Shown here piece by piece: positions 7,832 through 15,537 of a stretch of DNA of 60,385 nucleotides. The stretch's first letter is position 1; each line of letters starts with the position of its first letter. A program made the translations under genes and the position numbers. The DNA comes from Hyphomicrobium sp. (GTDB lineage: Bacteria; Pseudomonadota; Alphaproteobacteria; Rhizobiales; Hyphomicrobiaceae): NCBI RefSeq assembly GCF_009026145.1, contig NZ_WBUE01000026.1, positions 1-60,385 of the forward strand, read 5' to 3'. The notes under the pieces are model-generated. The model was not told the origin of the DNA. It did no database searches and saw nothing but the letters and a program-made list of their open reading frames with translations.

Positions 7832-9241
7832 TCACCCGTTTTCGGGCGGCGGTGACAGGCTCACGGTCAGTGAATAGTTGCCCGCCGCGCCTGTGTAGTA
7901 GTCGCGCACGCGCACATAGTAGGTTGTGCGCGGCCGGACCCTGAAGCTGAAGCTCGTGTCGCCGCCCGCGGTCGTGTTGTGACCGCTGCCCATGAGGGCT
8001 TTGCTGTCGTCGTAGACGGCGACTTCCGGCTGCAGCGTGGTCGATCGGTTCTCTACCCTTGCGAGGATCGCGCCTTCTCCATCACCCGAGGTGAACTTGA
8101 AGTAGTCGATGTCACTTCTATCCATGACGCCGGCGGCGACCGCATCGCCGACATTGATCTGCTTGGCGGAGAGAATGTCGTCGTTGGGCTCATGCGCGTC
8201 GTAGGCCTTCGTCGCGGCGACGCGCATGAGATAAACGCCGACGCTTTGGCCGTAGTAGTTGCTCGCACGCGCAAAATAGGTGCGGGCAGGCTCGGCGACG
8301 AACGCGTAGGCGAGGTCGGCGCCTTGCGTCGTCTTGTGCACCTCGCCGAGGCTGGTCTTTTCCGCATCGAACAGCTCAAGCCGGGGCTCGAGTGTCGCGG
8401 AGCGGTTCTGCAACTCGATGCGTATCCAGTCGCGGTGCGTCTCGGGCGTAGTGAAAGTGAAATAGTCGGCGTCCTTCGGCGTCTGGATGGCGCCCGTGAC
8501 CCAGGTTCCGAGCTCAATCGCGTTGGTGGCGAGCCCGTCGTCGTTGGGCTCGCTCTCCTGCGCCCTTATGGTCACGTGCCGCGGTGGAGTCGCCTTCAGA
8601 GTTTCCAGCCCCTGCGCCCTGCGGACGTTGACGACCACGCGGTTGAAGTCGCGGGAGACGTCCTTTGCCGCCGCGATCTCGCCCTCGATCTTCGATTTGA
8701 TTCGTGGATCGTCGGGATGTGTGGCGGCTTGCGCCGCGACGGTGCCGGTGGTTATGCCCTCCTTGACGGCTTGTCGTACCAGGTCGGCGATGTCTTCGAG
8801 CCTCGCCTGATAGGTGCGCGCGCTGCCCTTGCATTGCAGGAACTGCTCGGGATCAAGTCGCCCTGCATCCAGGACTGTGCAGCAGGTTTTGAGGTTGAGC
8901 GCTGTCATCTGCGCGCGCTCGTCGAGCTCGATGAGCTGCTCGCGGCCGATCTGCAGCTCGCCCTCCGTCCTGAGAAAACTGATGCGCGTCGACAATCCAA
9001 CGCTGGTCTCGCGGAAGATCGCCTCGCACGGTGACAGTCTGGCTATGGCAAGATCATAGCCGAGATAGGCGACCGCCAAGAGGACGAGCGTGGCGCCCAT
9101 ACCTCCGATGGACAGCACGTAGCGGAGCGGCCGCCATTGGCGCGGCACGAAGCGCAGGCGCGGGTAACGCAGCCTCGTGCGCAACTCGCTGCGCCACGCC
9201 TGCAGCACGCTCGACGGCTTCGTTTCGGTTGGCGCGCCCAT
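7832..9241 (-). CDS. Membrane-anchored protein with two PPC-type beta domains
   Basis: The 469-residue protein has a basic cytoplasmic N-terminus, one TM helix at about 42-63 (LSIGGMGATLVLLAVAYLGY), a helical region to about 230, and two tandem bacterial pre-peptidase C-terminal (PPC) beta-sandwich modules. Each module opens with an EPNDD motif (about 236 and 349) and contains DADYFTFTTPE or DIDYFKFTSGD. The second ends with TTYYVRVRDYYTGAAGNYSL. PPC domains usually sit at the C-terminus of secreted proteases and bind other domains or polymers. No protease domain is present here, so a periplasmic binding or scaffolding role is inferred. The gene sits alone between two AraC-type genes. Confidence 0.75.
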   Translation of the reverse strand: MGAPTETKPSSVLQAWRSELRTRLRYPRLRFVPRQWRPLRYVLSIGGMGATLVLLAVAYLGYDLAIARLSPCEAIFRETSVGLSTRISFLRTEGELQIGREQLIELDERAQMTALNLKTCCTVLDAGRLDPEQFLQCKGSARTYQARLEDIADLVRQAVKEGITTGTVAAQAATHPDDPRIKSKIEGEIAAAKDVSRDFNRVVVNVRRAQGLETLKATPPRHVTIRAQESEPNDDGLATNAIELGTWVTGAIQTPKDADYFTFTTPETHRDWIRIELQNRSATLEPRLELFDAEKTSLGEVHKTTQGADLAYAFVAEPARTYFARASNYYGQSVGVYLMRVAATKAYDAHEPNDDILSAKQINVGDAVAAGVMDRSDIDYFKFTSGDGEGAILARVENRSTTLQPEVAVYDDSKALMGSGHNTTAGGDTSFSFRVRPRTTYYVRVRDYYTGAAGNYSLTVSLSPPPENG

Positions 9242-9383
9242 CGCGGTCTCCCGTGTCTAGCCTCTGACAAGCGGATGATCGATGCCGCGATGTGTCAATT
9301 GGCGTTCTGGGATTAGGCGGTGTTGACTGGGGATAACCGACCCGCTCTGTCGCAACCAGATCCACAAGGGTGCGCACGCCCTC

Positions 9384-9960
9384 TCAATCGTGAGAGCGTC
9401 GGCGGCATTCGCTCGGCGTGCATCCAAAGGCGGCCTTGAAGCGCCGATTGAAGTGCGAGGTATCCGAGAAGCCCCAGCCGTATGCAATCTCACTGACCGT
9501 GAGATGCGCTCGCTGCGGATTCTCGAGATCGAGCCGGCAACGCTCGAGGCGACGAGCCACGATCAGGCGCTGTAGCGACATTCCCTGCTCGGCCAGGATC
9601 GCATTGGCGTAGCGCACGCTGATGCCGGCCGCGGCGGCGGCGGTCTCGGGATCGAGCGAGGGGTCATCGAGCCGGGCTTCGATCGCCGAGCGCAACTGCA
9701 GCAGGGCGACGGCGCGTGCGGCCGACAGGGCGGGGCTTTCCTCGCGTCTGCCCTGCGCCGCCAGAGCCAGCGCCACCAGGTCGAGCAACTGCTCGCCGAT
9801 GCGCTCCGCCTCGGCCGGCTGCAGCATCGCGACGTACGACGGCAGCATTCGCAAATAGTCGGAGAGCAGACCTCCCAAGCCGTTCGTGGGCCGTACGGCG
9901 CACGCCGTGAGCTGCGAGGTCGGCGCCCCGTGCTTGTCGCGGCCGTGGTAACTTCCGACC
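9384..9960 (-). pseudogene. 5'-truncated AraC family regulator
   Basis: The DNA-binding half of an AraC protein is intact: AAAAAGISVRYANAILAEQG, then VSEIAYGWGFSDTSHFNRRF and the FGCTPSECRRR end, closely matching the intact AraC gene at 6818-7768. Upstream the frame can be followed through GGLLSDYLRMLPSYV and about 25 weaker residues, but there is no ligand-binding cupin half and no ATG. Three consecutive in-frame TGA codons lie just upstream, near 10042-10050, followed by the lauroyltransferase stop at 10063. A TTG at 9878 could in principle start a 164-residue HTH-only protein, so residual expression is possible. I read it as a decayed paralogue that lost its sensor domain. Confidence 0.75.
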
Positions 9961-10062
9961 TGCCGTGTCGGCCCAGGCCTACAATGCGTGTGGAATCGGT
10001 CAGTGCTCTCAGCCGATCGTCCACGCGTGCCTCGTCATCATCAAGGTGAATCGCGCCCGGCG

Positions 10063-10977
10063 CTAGCTCCAGCGCCGGTTGCTCCACATCCACTGCTCGG
10101 GCGCCTCGCGGATCCACGCCTCGAACTGCTTCTGCATGTGCACCATGGTCCAGCGGATATCCTCCGCCTGGTTGGCGGTGCGCGGCACGCGCAACTCCTT
10201 GAGCTCGATCTCGAAGCGACTTTGCGTGCCGATGCGCTTGCAGCGCGACAGCCAGATGCGGGCGCCGACGCGCCGGGCGATCATGGCGCCGATGGCCTGC
10301 GTCTTCGCATCCTTGCCGAAGAACGGGACCGGCATCCCGGTGCGGTCGTAGAGATCGCAGACGAGGCCGAGGCGGCCGCCGCGGCGCACGAAGTCCATGA
10401 TGGCGCGCGCGGTTCTTTGATCATCGCCGTGATCGCCCACGTTGCCGCGCCCGAACAGACCGTCGGGATAAAGATCCTTGCGCTGGTCGCGCAGGTACTG
10501 GTCGACGTAGGGGTTGGTCACCGAGCGGTAGACCGCCGCCGGGTTGGCACCCGCCCATGTGAACGGGAGGATCGCCAGCTCCCAGTTGCCCATATGCAAG
10601 CTGACGCCGACCGCCGGGCCGAGCTTGTCCTTGTAACGCGAGAAGATGTTCTGGCTGACGATGTCGATGCGCTCGGGTTCTTTTAGGAAGCGGTCGATGC
10701 GCATCGTCTCGACCATGACGCGACCGAGGTTCTCCCAGTGCGCCAGCGCGATCGCCTGCCGCTCCTGCTCGCTCTTCTCCGGGAAGGCGATGGCGAGATT
10801 GGCCAGGGCGCGCTGGTGCCGCCTGGGGTTGATCAGCGGTGCAAGGCGGCGCCAGCAATACGCCGACGCGGCGGTAGCGACATTGAGCGGCAGGGCGCGG
10901 AAGAAACCGGCGACGAGCCGCAGCACTGCGTACTCGAAGCGATATTGCAGGTCGCGAAGGCGATCTTTGGTCTTCAT
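10063..10977 (-). CDS. lpxL: Lipid A biosynthesis lauroyl acyltransferase (LpxL/HtrB family)
   Basis: The roughly 304-residue protein belongs to the LpxL/LpxM family, which adds a secondary acyl chain to lipid A at the inner membrane. The catalytic HX4D/E motif is HMGNWE (about residue 128). A second family segment is GRLGLVCDLYDRTGMPVPFFG, followed by ARIWLSRCKRIG. The N-terminal hydrophobic stretch YAVLRLVAGFFRALPL is the membrane anchor. The ATG at 10977 gives the usual MKTKDRLRDLQYRFEY start; a longer frame to 11034 would almost touch the upstream hydroxylase stop. It probably shares a transcript with that hydroxylase. Chain specificity cannot be read from the sequence. Confidence 0.88.
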   Translation of the reverse strand: MKTKDRLRDLQYRFEYAVLRLVAGFFRALPLNVATAASAYCWRRLAPLINPRRHQRALANLAIAFPEKSEQERQAIALAHWENLGRVMVETMRIDRFLKEPERIDIVSQNIFSRYKDKLGPAVGVSLHMGNWELAILPFTWAGANPAAVYRSVTNPYVDQYLRDQRKDLYPDGLFGRGNVGDHGDDQRTARAIMDFVRRGGRLGLVCDLYDRTGMPVPFFGKDAKTQAIGAMIARRVGARIWLSRCKRIGTQSRFEIELKELRVPRTANQAEDIRWTMVHMQKQFEAWIREAPEQWMWSNRRWS

Positions 10978-11040
10978 CGGCCGGCGGCATCTCGAGTGTT
11001 CTGCGGGGTAAGGGGGTCTTGCCCAGGCCGACACGCTTCG

Positions 11041-12267
11041 TCAAGGGCTGGTGCCGTGACCTTCTACGGGGGCTTGCATCAGGCGCGGGGTGATGAACGA
11101 TGGCCCGAGGCCCTCGCGAATGGCCATCCGACGCACCGGGCCCAAGGTCTTGAGGATATGCAGCCCCAGTCCGCGCAGCGCCTGTACCGGCGGGGCGCTT
11201 GATAAGAGGCTGCGGTTGAGCAGGTCGATGGTCCAGATGCGCGAGGCGATGTCCGCATGTCGCATGCGCCCGTAAGCCTCGATTACGCCCGGCGCGCCGA
11301 TATCGCCGCCGGCGGCGAGGGCGTCCGCGACGCAGTCGGCAATACAGGCGGCATCGCGCAAGCCGAGGTTGAGGCCCTGGGCGCCGATGGGCGGGATCAC
11401 GTGCACGGCCTCGCCAACGAGAGCGATGCGGTTGCGGCCGGCAACGTCGGCCGAGAGACCCGACAGCGGGAAGACGCCGCGCGGTCCGATTGTCTCGACC
11501 GCGCCGAGCAGGCCTTGCAGCCGCTCCTCGAGCGCCGAGCGGAACGCAGCCTCCTCGAGGCTCGCCAGACGTGCCGCAACGTCCGGGCGCTCGACCCACA
11601 CGAGGCTGGAGGACCGCCCAGGCGAGGGAACGACGGTGAATGGGCCGGCCGGCCGGTGGAACTCCGTCGAGATTCCGCCGTGCGGCCGCTGGTGCGTGAA
11701 GGTGCACGTCAGGGCACTCTGCTCGTAGGCCCAGGTCCGCGCGGCAATGCCCGCCGCCCGGCGGCACAGCGACTGGCGGCCGTCGGCGCCGACGACGAGC
11801 CGCACGGTGAGCCGGCGCCCATCGCCGAGATGCACCTCGGCCTCCTCCGGTCCAGGGATGACCTCGGCGACACTCGCGTCGATCAGCGTCAGGGTGGGAA
11901 CCTCGCCCGCGCGTATGCGCAGGGCCTCGACGAGGGCTGCGTTGGGAACATTGTAGCCGAAGCGCTCCAGCCCGGCCTCGGCGGCGGTGAAGGTCACCTC
12001 GGGTGCGCGCAGCAGCGCCCCCATGTCGTCGATGATGCGGATGCCGTAGATCGCCTCGCCGGCCGAGCGGCAGACATCGCCGACGCCGAGGTTCTCGAGC
12101 AGGGTGACCGAGCCGGCGAAAAGAGCGGCTGTGCGCGTATCCCGGCTGCTCGGTGCCGGGCCGATGGCGGCCACGCGCAGACCCGGGCGCGCGAGCGCCA
12201 GAGCGGCGGCCAGGCCGGCCGGACCGGTGCCGACGACGCCGACGTCATATGAACGGCCGTCATTCAT
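11041..12267 (-). CDS. UbiH/UbiF/Coq6-type FAD-dependent hydroxylase (ubiquinone biosynthesis)
   Basis: A 408-residue class A flavoprotein monooxygenase. It shows the N-terminal dinucleotide-binding motif VGTGPAGLAAALALA, the middle RLVVGADGRQSLCRRAAGI (the GD/GADG motif) and the C-terminal FAD ribityl-binding segment LVGEAVHVIPPIGAQGLNLG, which is diagnostic of the UbiH/UbiF/VisC/Coq6 group. Members hydroxylate the benzene ring of ubiquinone precursors on the inner face of the membrane. Alphaproteobacteria carry several paralogues with different ring positions, so I do not assign one. The gene reads toward lpxL and diverges from the small secreted protein at 12598. Confidence 0.82.
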   Translation of the reverse strand: MNDGRSYDVGVVGTGPAGLAAALALARPGLRVAAIGPAPSSRDTRTAALFAGSVTLLENLGVGDVCRSAGEAIYGIRIIDDMGALLRAPEVTFTAAEAGLERFGYNVPNAALVEALRIRAGEVPTLTLIDASVAEVIPGPEEAEVHLGDGRRLTVRLVVGADGRQSLCRRAAGIAARTWAYEQSALTCTFTHQRPHGGISTEFHRPAGPFTVVPSPGRSSSLVWVERPDVAARLASLEEAAFRSALEERLQGLLGAVETIGPRGVFPLSGLSADVAGRNRIALVGEAVHVIPPIGAQGLNLGLRDAACIADCVADALAAGGDIGAPGVIEAYGRMRHADIASRIWTIDLLNRSLLSSAPPVQALRGLGLHILKTLGPVRRMAIREGLGPSFITPRLMQAPVEGHGTSP

Positions 12268-12597
12268 CCCGCCACTGCCCAGGAGAGCCTTGACCTTCGC
12301 ACGGCGCCATCATCGGATGTCGATGCGCCGGGTGTCCATGGCGGCCAAGCGCCGCCCTCGATCCGCGGCGGCCAGTTTGCGGCGAATCTCCGGTTCGCCC
12401 TGGGCAAAACGGGGGTAAATAGTGATCAGAGTGGAAGGGCCTATTGTTGATGCCGAACGGCCACATGGCAGTTAGATCACACCCCTTGGGACAATTGTTT
12501 ACTAGGGCTTAACCGCGCCTAAAACATCCTTGTCATGATAGGTCCGAGACAGCATTTTCGCTTCGGGGGCAGAACATGACCTTGCGGGGTTTTTGAG
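12268..12597. other. Divergent intergenic region
   Basis: About 330 bases lie between the UbiH-type gene (minus) and a small secreted protein gene (plus). A short palindrome, ACAATTGT, sits near 12491. The second half is A/T-richer and presumably carries the plus-strand promoter. I see no credible gene here. Confidence 0.5.
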
Positions 12598-12957
12598 ATG
12601 AGGAGCCGGTACGTAGTAGCGCTGGCGTTGGTAGCGGCACTTGTTGCCGGCCACGGCGCGTTCGCGTTCCAGGAACAGAAGGGCAGCACCCCGCCGCCCG
12701 CCGACGCCGCCCCGGCGCCTGCCGAGGCCGCATCGGGCGACAAGGCCGCATTGAGCGATGAAACCGCGGCCAAACCCGAGGCGGGGACCGAGATCCGCAT
12801 CCCGGGGCTCGGCAAGCTGGGCGTGCTGCCGAAAATGGACTTCGGCCTCGAGCTGCTCTACGGCGCCGCCGAGAATCAACCGGCGGGTCAGCCCGAGGCG
12901 GTGCCCAACCCCGAAGACGACTTGACGGTGCGCGGCTCGGTCAAGCATCGCTTCTGA
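12598..12957 (+). CDS. Small secreted protein of unknown function
   Basis: A 119-residue protein with a signal peptide (RYVVALALVAALVAGHGAFA, cleavage near residue 22), an acidic Pro/Ala-rich linker, and a compact conserved block IRIPGLGKLGVLPKMDFGLE followed by LLYG. The C-terminus ends in a VRGSVKHRF string, which resembles the last beta strand of an outer-membrane-associated protein. I recall similar small proteins in other Hyphomicrobiales, but no function is known to me. The phosphatidylcholine synthase gene starts 11 bases after its stop, so the two are likely co-transcribed. Confidence 0.72.
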   Translation: MRSRYVVALALVAALVAGHGAFAFQEQKGSTPPPADAAPAPAEAASGDKAALSDETAAKPEAGTEIRIPGLGKLGVLPKMDFGLELLYGAAENQPAGQPEAVPNPEDDLTVRGSVKHRF

Positions 12958-12967
12958 TCTTCGGCAC

Positions 12968-13690
12968 GTGGAGGGGATCCCGGTGCTTCCCCTTCGATTC
13001 TCCGACCTTGTCGCGGCCAGCGTTCACCTGTTCACGGCGCTCGGCGCCGTCTGCGGGCTGCTGGCCGCACTCGCTGCATTCGATGGCGCCTGGGAGCGCA
13101 TGTTCGCGTGGCTGGGCGCCGCGCTCGTCATCGACGCCATCGACGGCACGTTTGCGCGCATGGCGCGCGTCGAGGAGCGCCTGCCGCGCTTCTCCGGCGA
13201 GCGCCTCGATCTCGTGGTCGATTACATAACCTACGTCTTCGTCCCTGCCTTGGCGCTTTTGCGCGGCGGATTTCTGTCGGGCACCAGCGGCGTGATCGTC
13301 GCGGCGCTGATCCTCATTTCGTCGCTCTATCACTTCTCCGATCTCGCCAGCAAAGCCGAGGATTCGAGCTTCGTCGGCTTTCCCACGCTTTGGAACATCG
13401 TGGCCTTTTACGCTTTTGCCCTGACGCCACCGGCGTTGATCACCTATCCGGTGTTGATCGCCTTGGTGCTGCTCACCTTCGTGCCGATGCACTGGGTGCA
13501 TCCGGTGCGGGTAGCGCGCATGAGGGGCGTCACCCTGGCGATGACGGTGGCATGGTCCGTTGCCGCCGTCGCCTCCGTCTGGCACGGCTTTCCGCCACCG
13601 CTCTGGTGCCAAGTCGTCCTCGTCGTGGCGGCGCTTTATTTCGCGGGCATGACCGTGGAGCTAACCTTCCGCGCCCGTCCAGGCGATTGA
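12968..13690 (+). CDS. pcs: Phosphatidylcholine synthase
   Basis: A 240-residue integral membrane enzyme of the CDP-alcohol phosphotransferase superfamily. The catalytic motif runs from DAIDGTFARM to SGERLDLVVDYI, with four aspartates arranged as in bacterial Pcs, including the longer spacing between DGxxAR and GxxxDxxxD. Pcs condenses CDP-diacylglycerol with choline to make phosphatidylcholine in one step, a typical trait of rhizobia and relatives. Six to eight hydrophobic segments are visible. The frame opens at a GTG (12968); another GTG at 12983 is possible. It follows the small secreted protein by 11 bases. Confidence 0.9.
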   Translation: MEGIPVLPLRFSDLVAASVHLFTALGAVCGLLAALAAFDGAWERMFAWLGAALVIDAIDGTFARMARVEERLPRFSGERLDLVVDYITYVFVPALALLRGGFLSGTSGVIVAALILISSLYHFSDLASKAEDSSFVGFPTLWNIVAFYAFALTPPALITYPVLIALVLLTFVPMHWVHPVRVARMRGVTLAMTVAWSVAAVASVWHGFPPPLWCQVVLVVAALYFAGMTVELTFRARPGD

Positions 13691-13807
13691 GGCGTCAAGC
13701 CTTCTGCGCTAGCCGGAAGGCGTCCCATGCCGGCTTCCAGGGTCGGCACATGGCGCAGATCGCCGCCAAGCTGGCAGCGCGCTGAATCAAGGCGATACAG
13801 ACGAATG

Positions 13808-13841
13808 GCCCCCGCGCAGCGTGCACGAACTGCGCGGGGGC
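13808..13841. terminator. Strong GC hairpin between convergent genes
   Basis: A perfect 12-bp stem (GCCCCCGCGCAG at 13808-13819 and its complement at 13830-13841) with a 10-nt loop lies between pcs and the convergent small gene at 13922. Neither side has a U-tract, so it may stop or protect transcripts in both directions without being a canonical intrinsic terminator. Confidence 0.45.
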
Positions 13842-13921
13842 GGCTCTCGCTAGGGGAGCAGATGGGGCGCTTAGCTGCCAATGCCTGCAGCCATCAGGCG
13901 CGGGGCCGCGGCGCCCTCACA

Positions 13922-14152
13922 TCATACGAACTCCAGCTCCGGTTGCGCGGCGCGGCCGGCTAGGCGGGGCAGCTTGGCGTCGTGGTCGAGCGCGGCTTTC
14001 TGCGCCGCCTGTGCGGTGGCGAACTTCTTGCCGTCGAGGGCGCGGAAGGCACTCAACGCCGAATGGAACTGGAATGCGGATTCGCCCGCCTCGCGCACGA
14101 CGATGCCGACGGCGTCGCTGCCGATCTCGATGATGTAGGCTTGTGAAGACAT
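13922..14152 (-). CDS. Small conserved hypothetical protein
   Basis: A 76-residue protein starting SSQAYIIEIGSDAVGIVVRE with an AFRALDGKKFATAQAAQKAA middle. I recall related small proteins with a QAYIIE start and a GIVVR segment in many Hyphomicrobiales, generally of unknown function. There is no signal peptide or TM helix. AAGGTGAG precedes the ATG. About 100 bases upstream on the same strand lies a 27-codon Cys-tailed reading frame that could be a leader peptide for it. Confidence 0.65.
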   Translation of the reverse strand: MSSQAYIIEIGSDAVGIVVREAGESAFQFHSALSAFRALDGKKFATAQAAQKAALDHDAKLPRLAGRAAQPELEFV

Positions 14153-14250
14153 GAGCTCACCTTGCGCCGGTGGGTACCCGGCGTTCCCTTATGTTGCTTC
14201 GATGACATTTGTTATCGGTGCGGCGGCGGCCAGCGCCGCTCAGCCGCGCT

Positions 14251-14334
14251 TCAACAGCACATGCAACAGGAGTGGCTCATCGATCCGCGCTGGTGCGGGG
14301 GGCGCTGGATCATCGAATACACGACGCTTGCCAT
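14251..14334 (-). CDS. Candidate 27-residue Cys-tailed leader peptide
   Basis: The minus strand has AAGGAG seven bases before an ATG (14332-14334), then 27 codons ending CCMCC and a TGA. The product starts MASVVYSMIQRPPHQRG and ends SMSHSCCMCC. A run of four cysteines in the last five codons is what a cysteine-responsive attenuator peptide would need. It lies about 100 bases upstream of the small gene at 13922-14152 on the same strand, while sulfur-transport genes diverge from 14615. A GC-rich hairpin can be drawn just after it (about 14220-14240, plus coordinates). Coding status is inferred from the Shine-Dalgarno and the codon pattern only. Confidence 0.4.
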   Translation of the reverse strand: MASVVYSMIQRPPHQRGSMSHSCCMCC

Positions 14335-14614
14335 GTTGGTTCTCCTTGGAGCCGATGCCGTGCCTACAAACACAGCACCTTAGCGTTTGGTTTCGCGGCG
14401 CAACCTTGCTCTGCAAATCACCGCGGCCGGCGCGAGCCGACGCGTGCATAGATGGGGGCTCGCGCGACGATCGTCAAATAGCAAGACCTGCAAATCTTAT
14501 GAGGGGTGACGGTCGTGCATCGACTTGCCGCGCACGGACCGCTACGCTCGCGGGTGATGGCCGCGCGACCGCTGACGGGCATCGTGTCGCAGCGCCGATG
14601 GAGGGAGGATTGCT
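14335..14614. other. Intergenic region upstream of the YeeE/YedE pair
   Basis: About 280 bases contain the plus-strand promoter and ribosome-binding site (GGGAGGA at 14603-14609) of the sulfur-transport pair and, on the minus strand, the promoter for the candidate leader peptide. Short reading frames here have no supporting features. Confidence 0.4.
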
Positions 14615-15049
14615 TTGCCGGTGCCCACGGAATTCACGCCCGTCGCGTCGACGCTCGGCGGCGTTCTCATCGGCGCCTCGGCCGTTATGCTCATGCTGTT
14701 TCACGGCCGCATCGCCGGCATCAGCGGGATCGTCGGGCGTCTGCTGCTGCCCTATGACGGGGACCAGCCGGTGCACGCGGCAGCATTTGTCGCCGGGCTC
14801 ATCGCCGCGCCGCTGATGTACGCCGCCGCCGGCATGGCGGTGACACAAACGGTCTCTGACAATCTCCCGTTGATGCTTGTCGGTGGTTTGCTCGTAGGTT
14901 TCGGCGCCGCCTACGGCGGCGGCTGCACCAGCGGCCACGGCGTCTGCGGCCTGTCGCGTCTCTCGCCGCTATCGCTGGCCGCGACGGCGGTCTTCATGAC
15001 CACAGGCTTTGCCACCGTATTCGTCGTGCGCCACATGATCGGAGGCTAG
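14615..15049 (+). CDS. YeeE/YedE family sulfur-compound transporter, first half
   Basis: A 144-residue membrane protein with four hydrophobic segments and the family signature GFGAAYGGGCTSGHGVCGLS, in which the cysteine forms the substrate path in thiosulfate transporters such as TsuA. Here the usual large protein is encoded as two adjacent half-size genes, an arrangement well known in Proteobacteria. The likely substrate is thiosulfate or another small sulfur species. A TTG start at 14615 sits five bases after GGGAGGA; a GTG at 14621 is the alternative. The second half follows two bases after the stop. Confidence 0.82.
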   Translation: MPVPTEFTPVASTLGGVLIGASAVMLMLFHGRIAGISGIVGRLLLPYDGDQPVHAAAFVAGLIAAPLMYAAAGMAVTQTVSDNLPLMLVGGLLVGFGAAYGGGCTSGHGVCGLSRLSPLSLAATAVFMTTGFATVFVVRHMIGG

Positions 15050-15051
15050 GC

Positions 15052-15489
15052 ATGGGAGTGATCGTCAATGTCGTCGCCGGTCTGCTGTTCGGTCTCGGCC
15101 TGCTGATCTCCGGCCTCGTCGACCCGGCCAAGGTGCAGAACTTCCTCGACCTGTTCGGCTCCTGGGACCCGAGCCTTGCTTTCGCCATGGCGGGTGCGGT
15201 GGCGACGACATTCCTAGGCTATCGCATCGCCTGGCGGCGCCCGGCGCCGCTGCTGGCGCCGCAGTTCAGATTGCCGGCCGGCACCTCGGCGATCGACCGC
15301 CCGTTGGTGCTCGGGGCCGCAATCTTTGGCGTTGGTTGGGGACTGACAGGCTTTTGCCCGGGACCCGCCCTCGTGTCGATCCCGCTGCTCGCTCCGGGGA
15401 CGCTGGTCTTCGTTCCCGCGATGCTCGCCGGCATCATCATGGTTCGCCTGCTGCGCACGCGCATTGTTCCCGTTCAAGACGGCAGCTAG
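15052..15489 (+). CDS. YeeE/YedE (DUF6691) sulfur-compound transporter, second half
   Basis: A 145-residue membrane protein, partner of the preceding gene. It carries GLLISGLVDPAKVQNFLDLF near the start and the second Cys motif GVGWGLTGFCPGPALVS at about residue 103, matching the second repeat of YeeE/YedE transporters. Four hydrophobic segments are visible. The two halves would assemble into one channel-like importer in the inner membrane. The start codon follows the upstream stop by two bases, so translation is probably coupled. It converges with tonB, 48 bases apart. Confidence 0.82.
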   Translation: MGVIVNVVAGLLFGLGLLISGLVDPAKVQNFLDLFGSWDPSLAFAMAGAVATTFLGYRIAWRRPAPLLAPQFRLPAGTSAIDRPLVLGAAIFGVGWGLTGFCPGPALVSIPLLAPGTLVFVPAMLAGIIMVRLLRTRIVPVQDGS

Positions 15490-15537
15490 TTCGCGCCCTT
15501 AGCAGGAAACCGAATATGTGGTGGGCGGCGGTGAGCG

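Noticed and set aside
11257..12252. A 331-codon plus-strand frame opposite the UbiH-type gene.
   Set aside because: Antisense shadow with Arg/Asp/Gly-biased translation.
13636..13881. An 81-codon minus-strand frame overlapping the pcs 3' end.
   Set aside because: It crosses the strong hairpin at 13808 and the pcs coding end, lacks a Shine-Dalgarno, and has no recognisable pattern.
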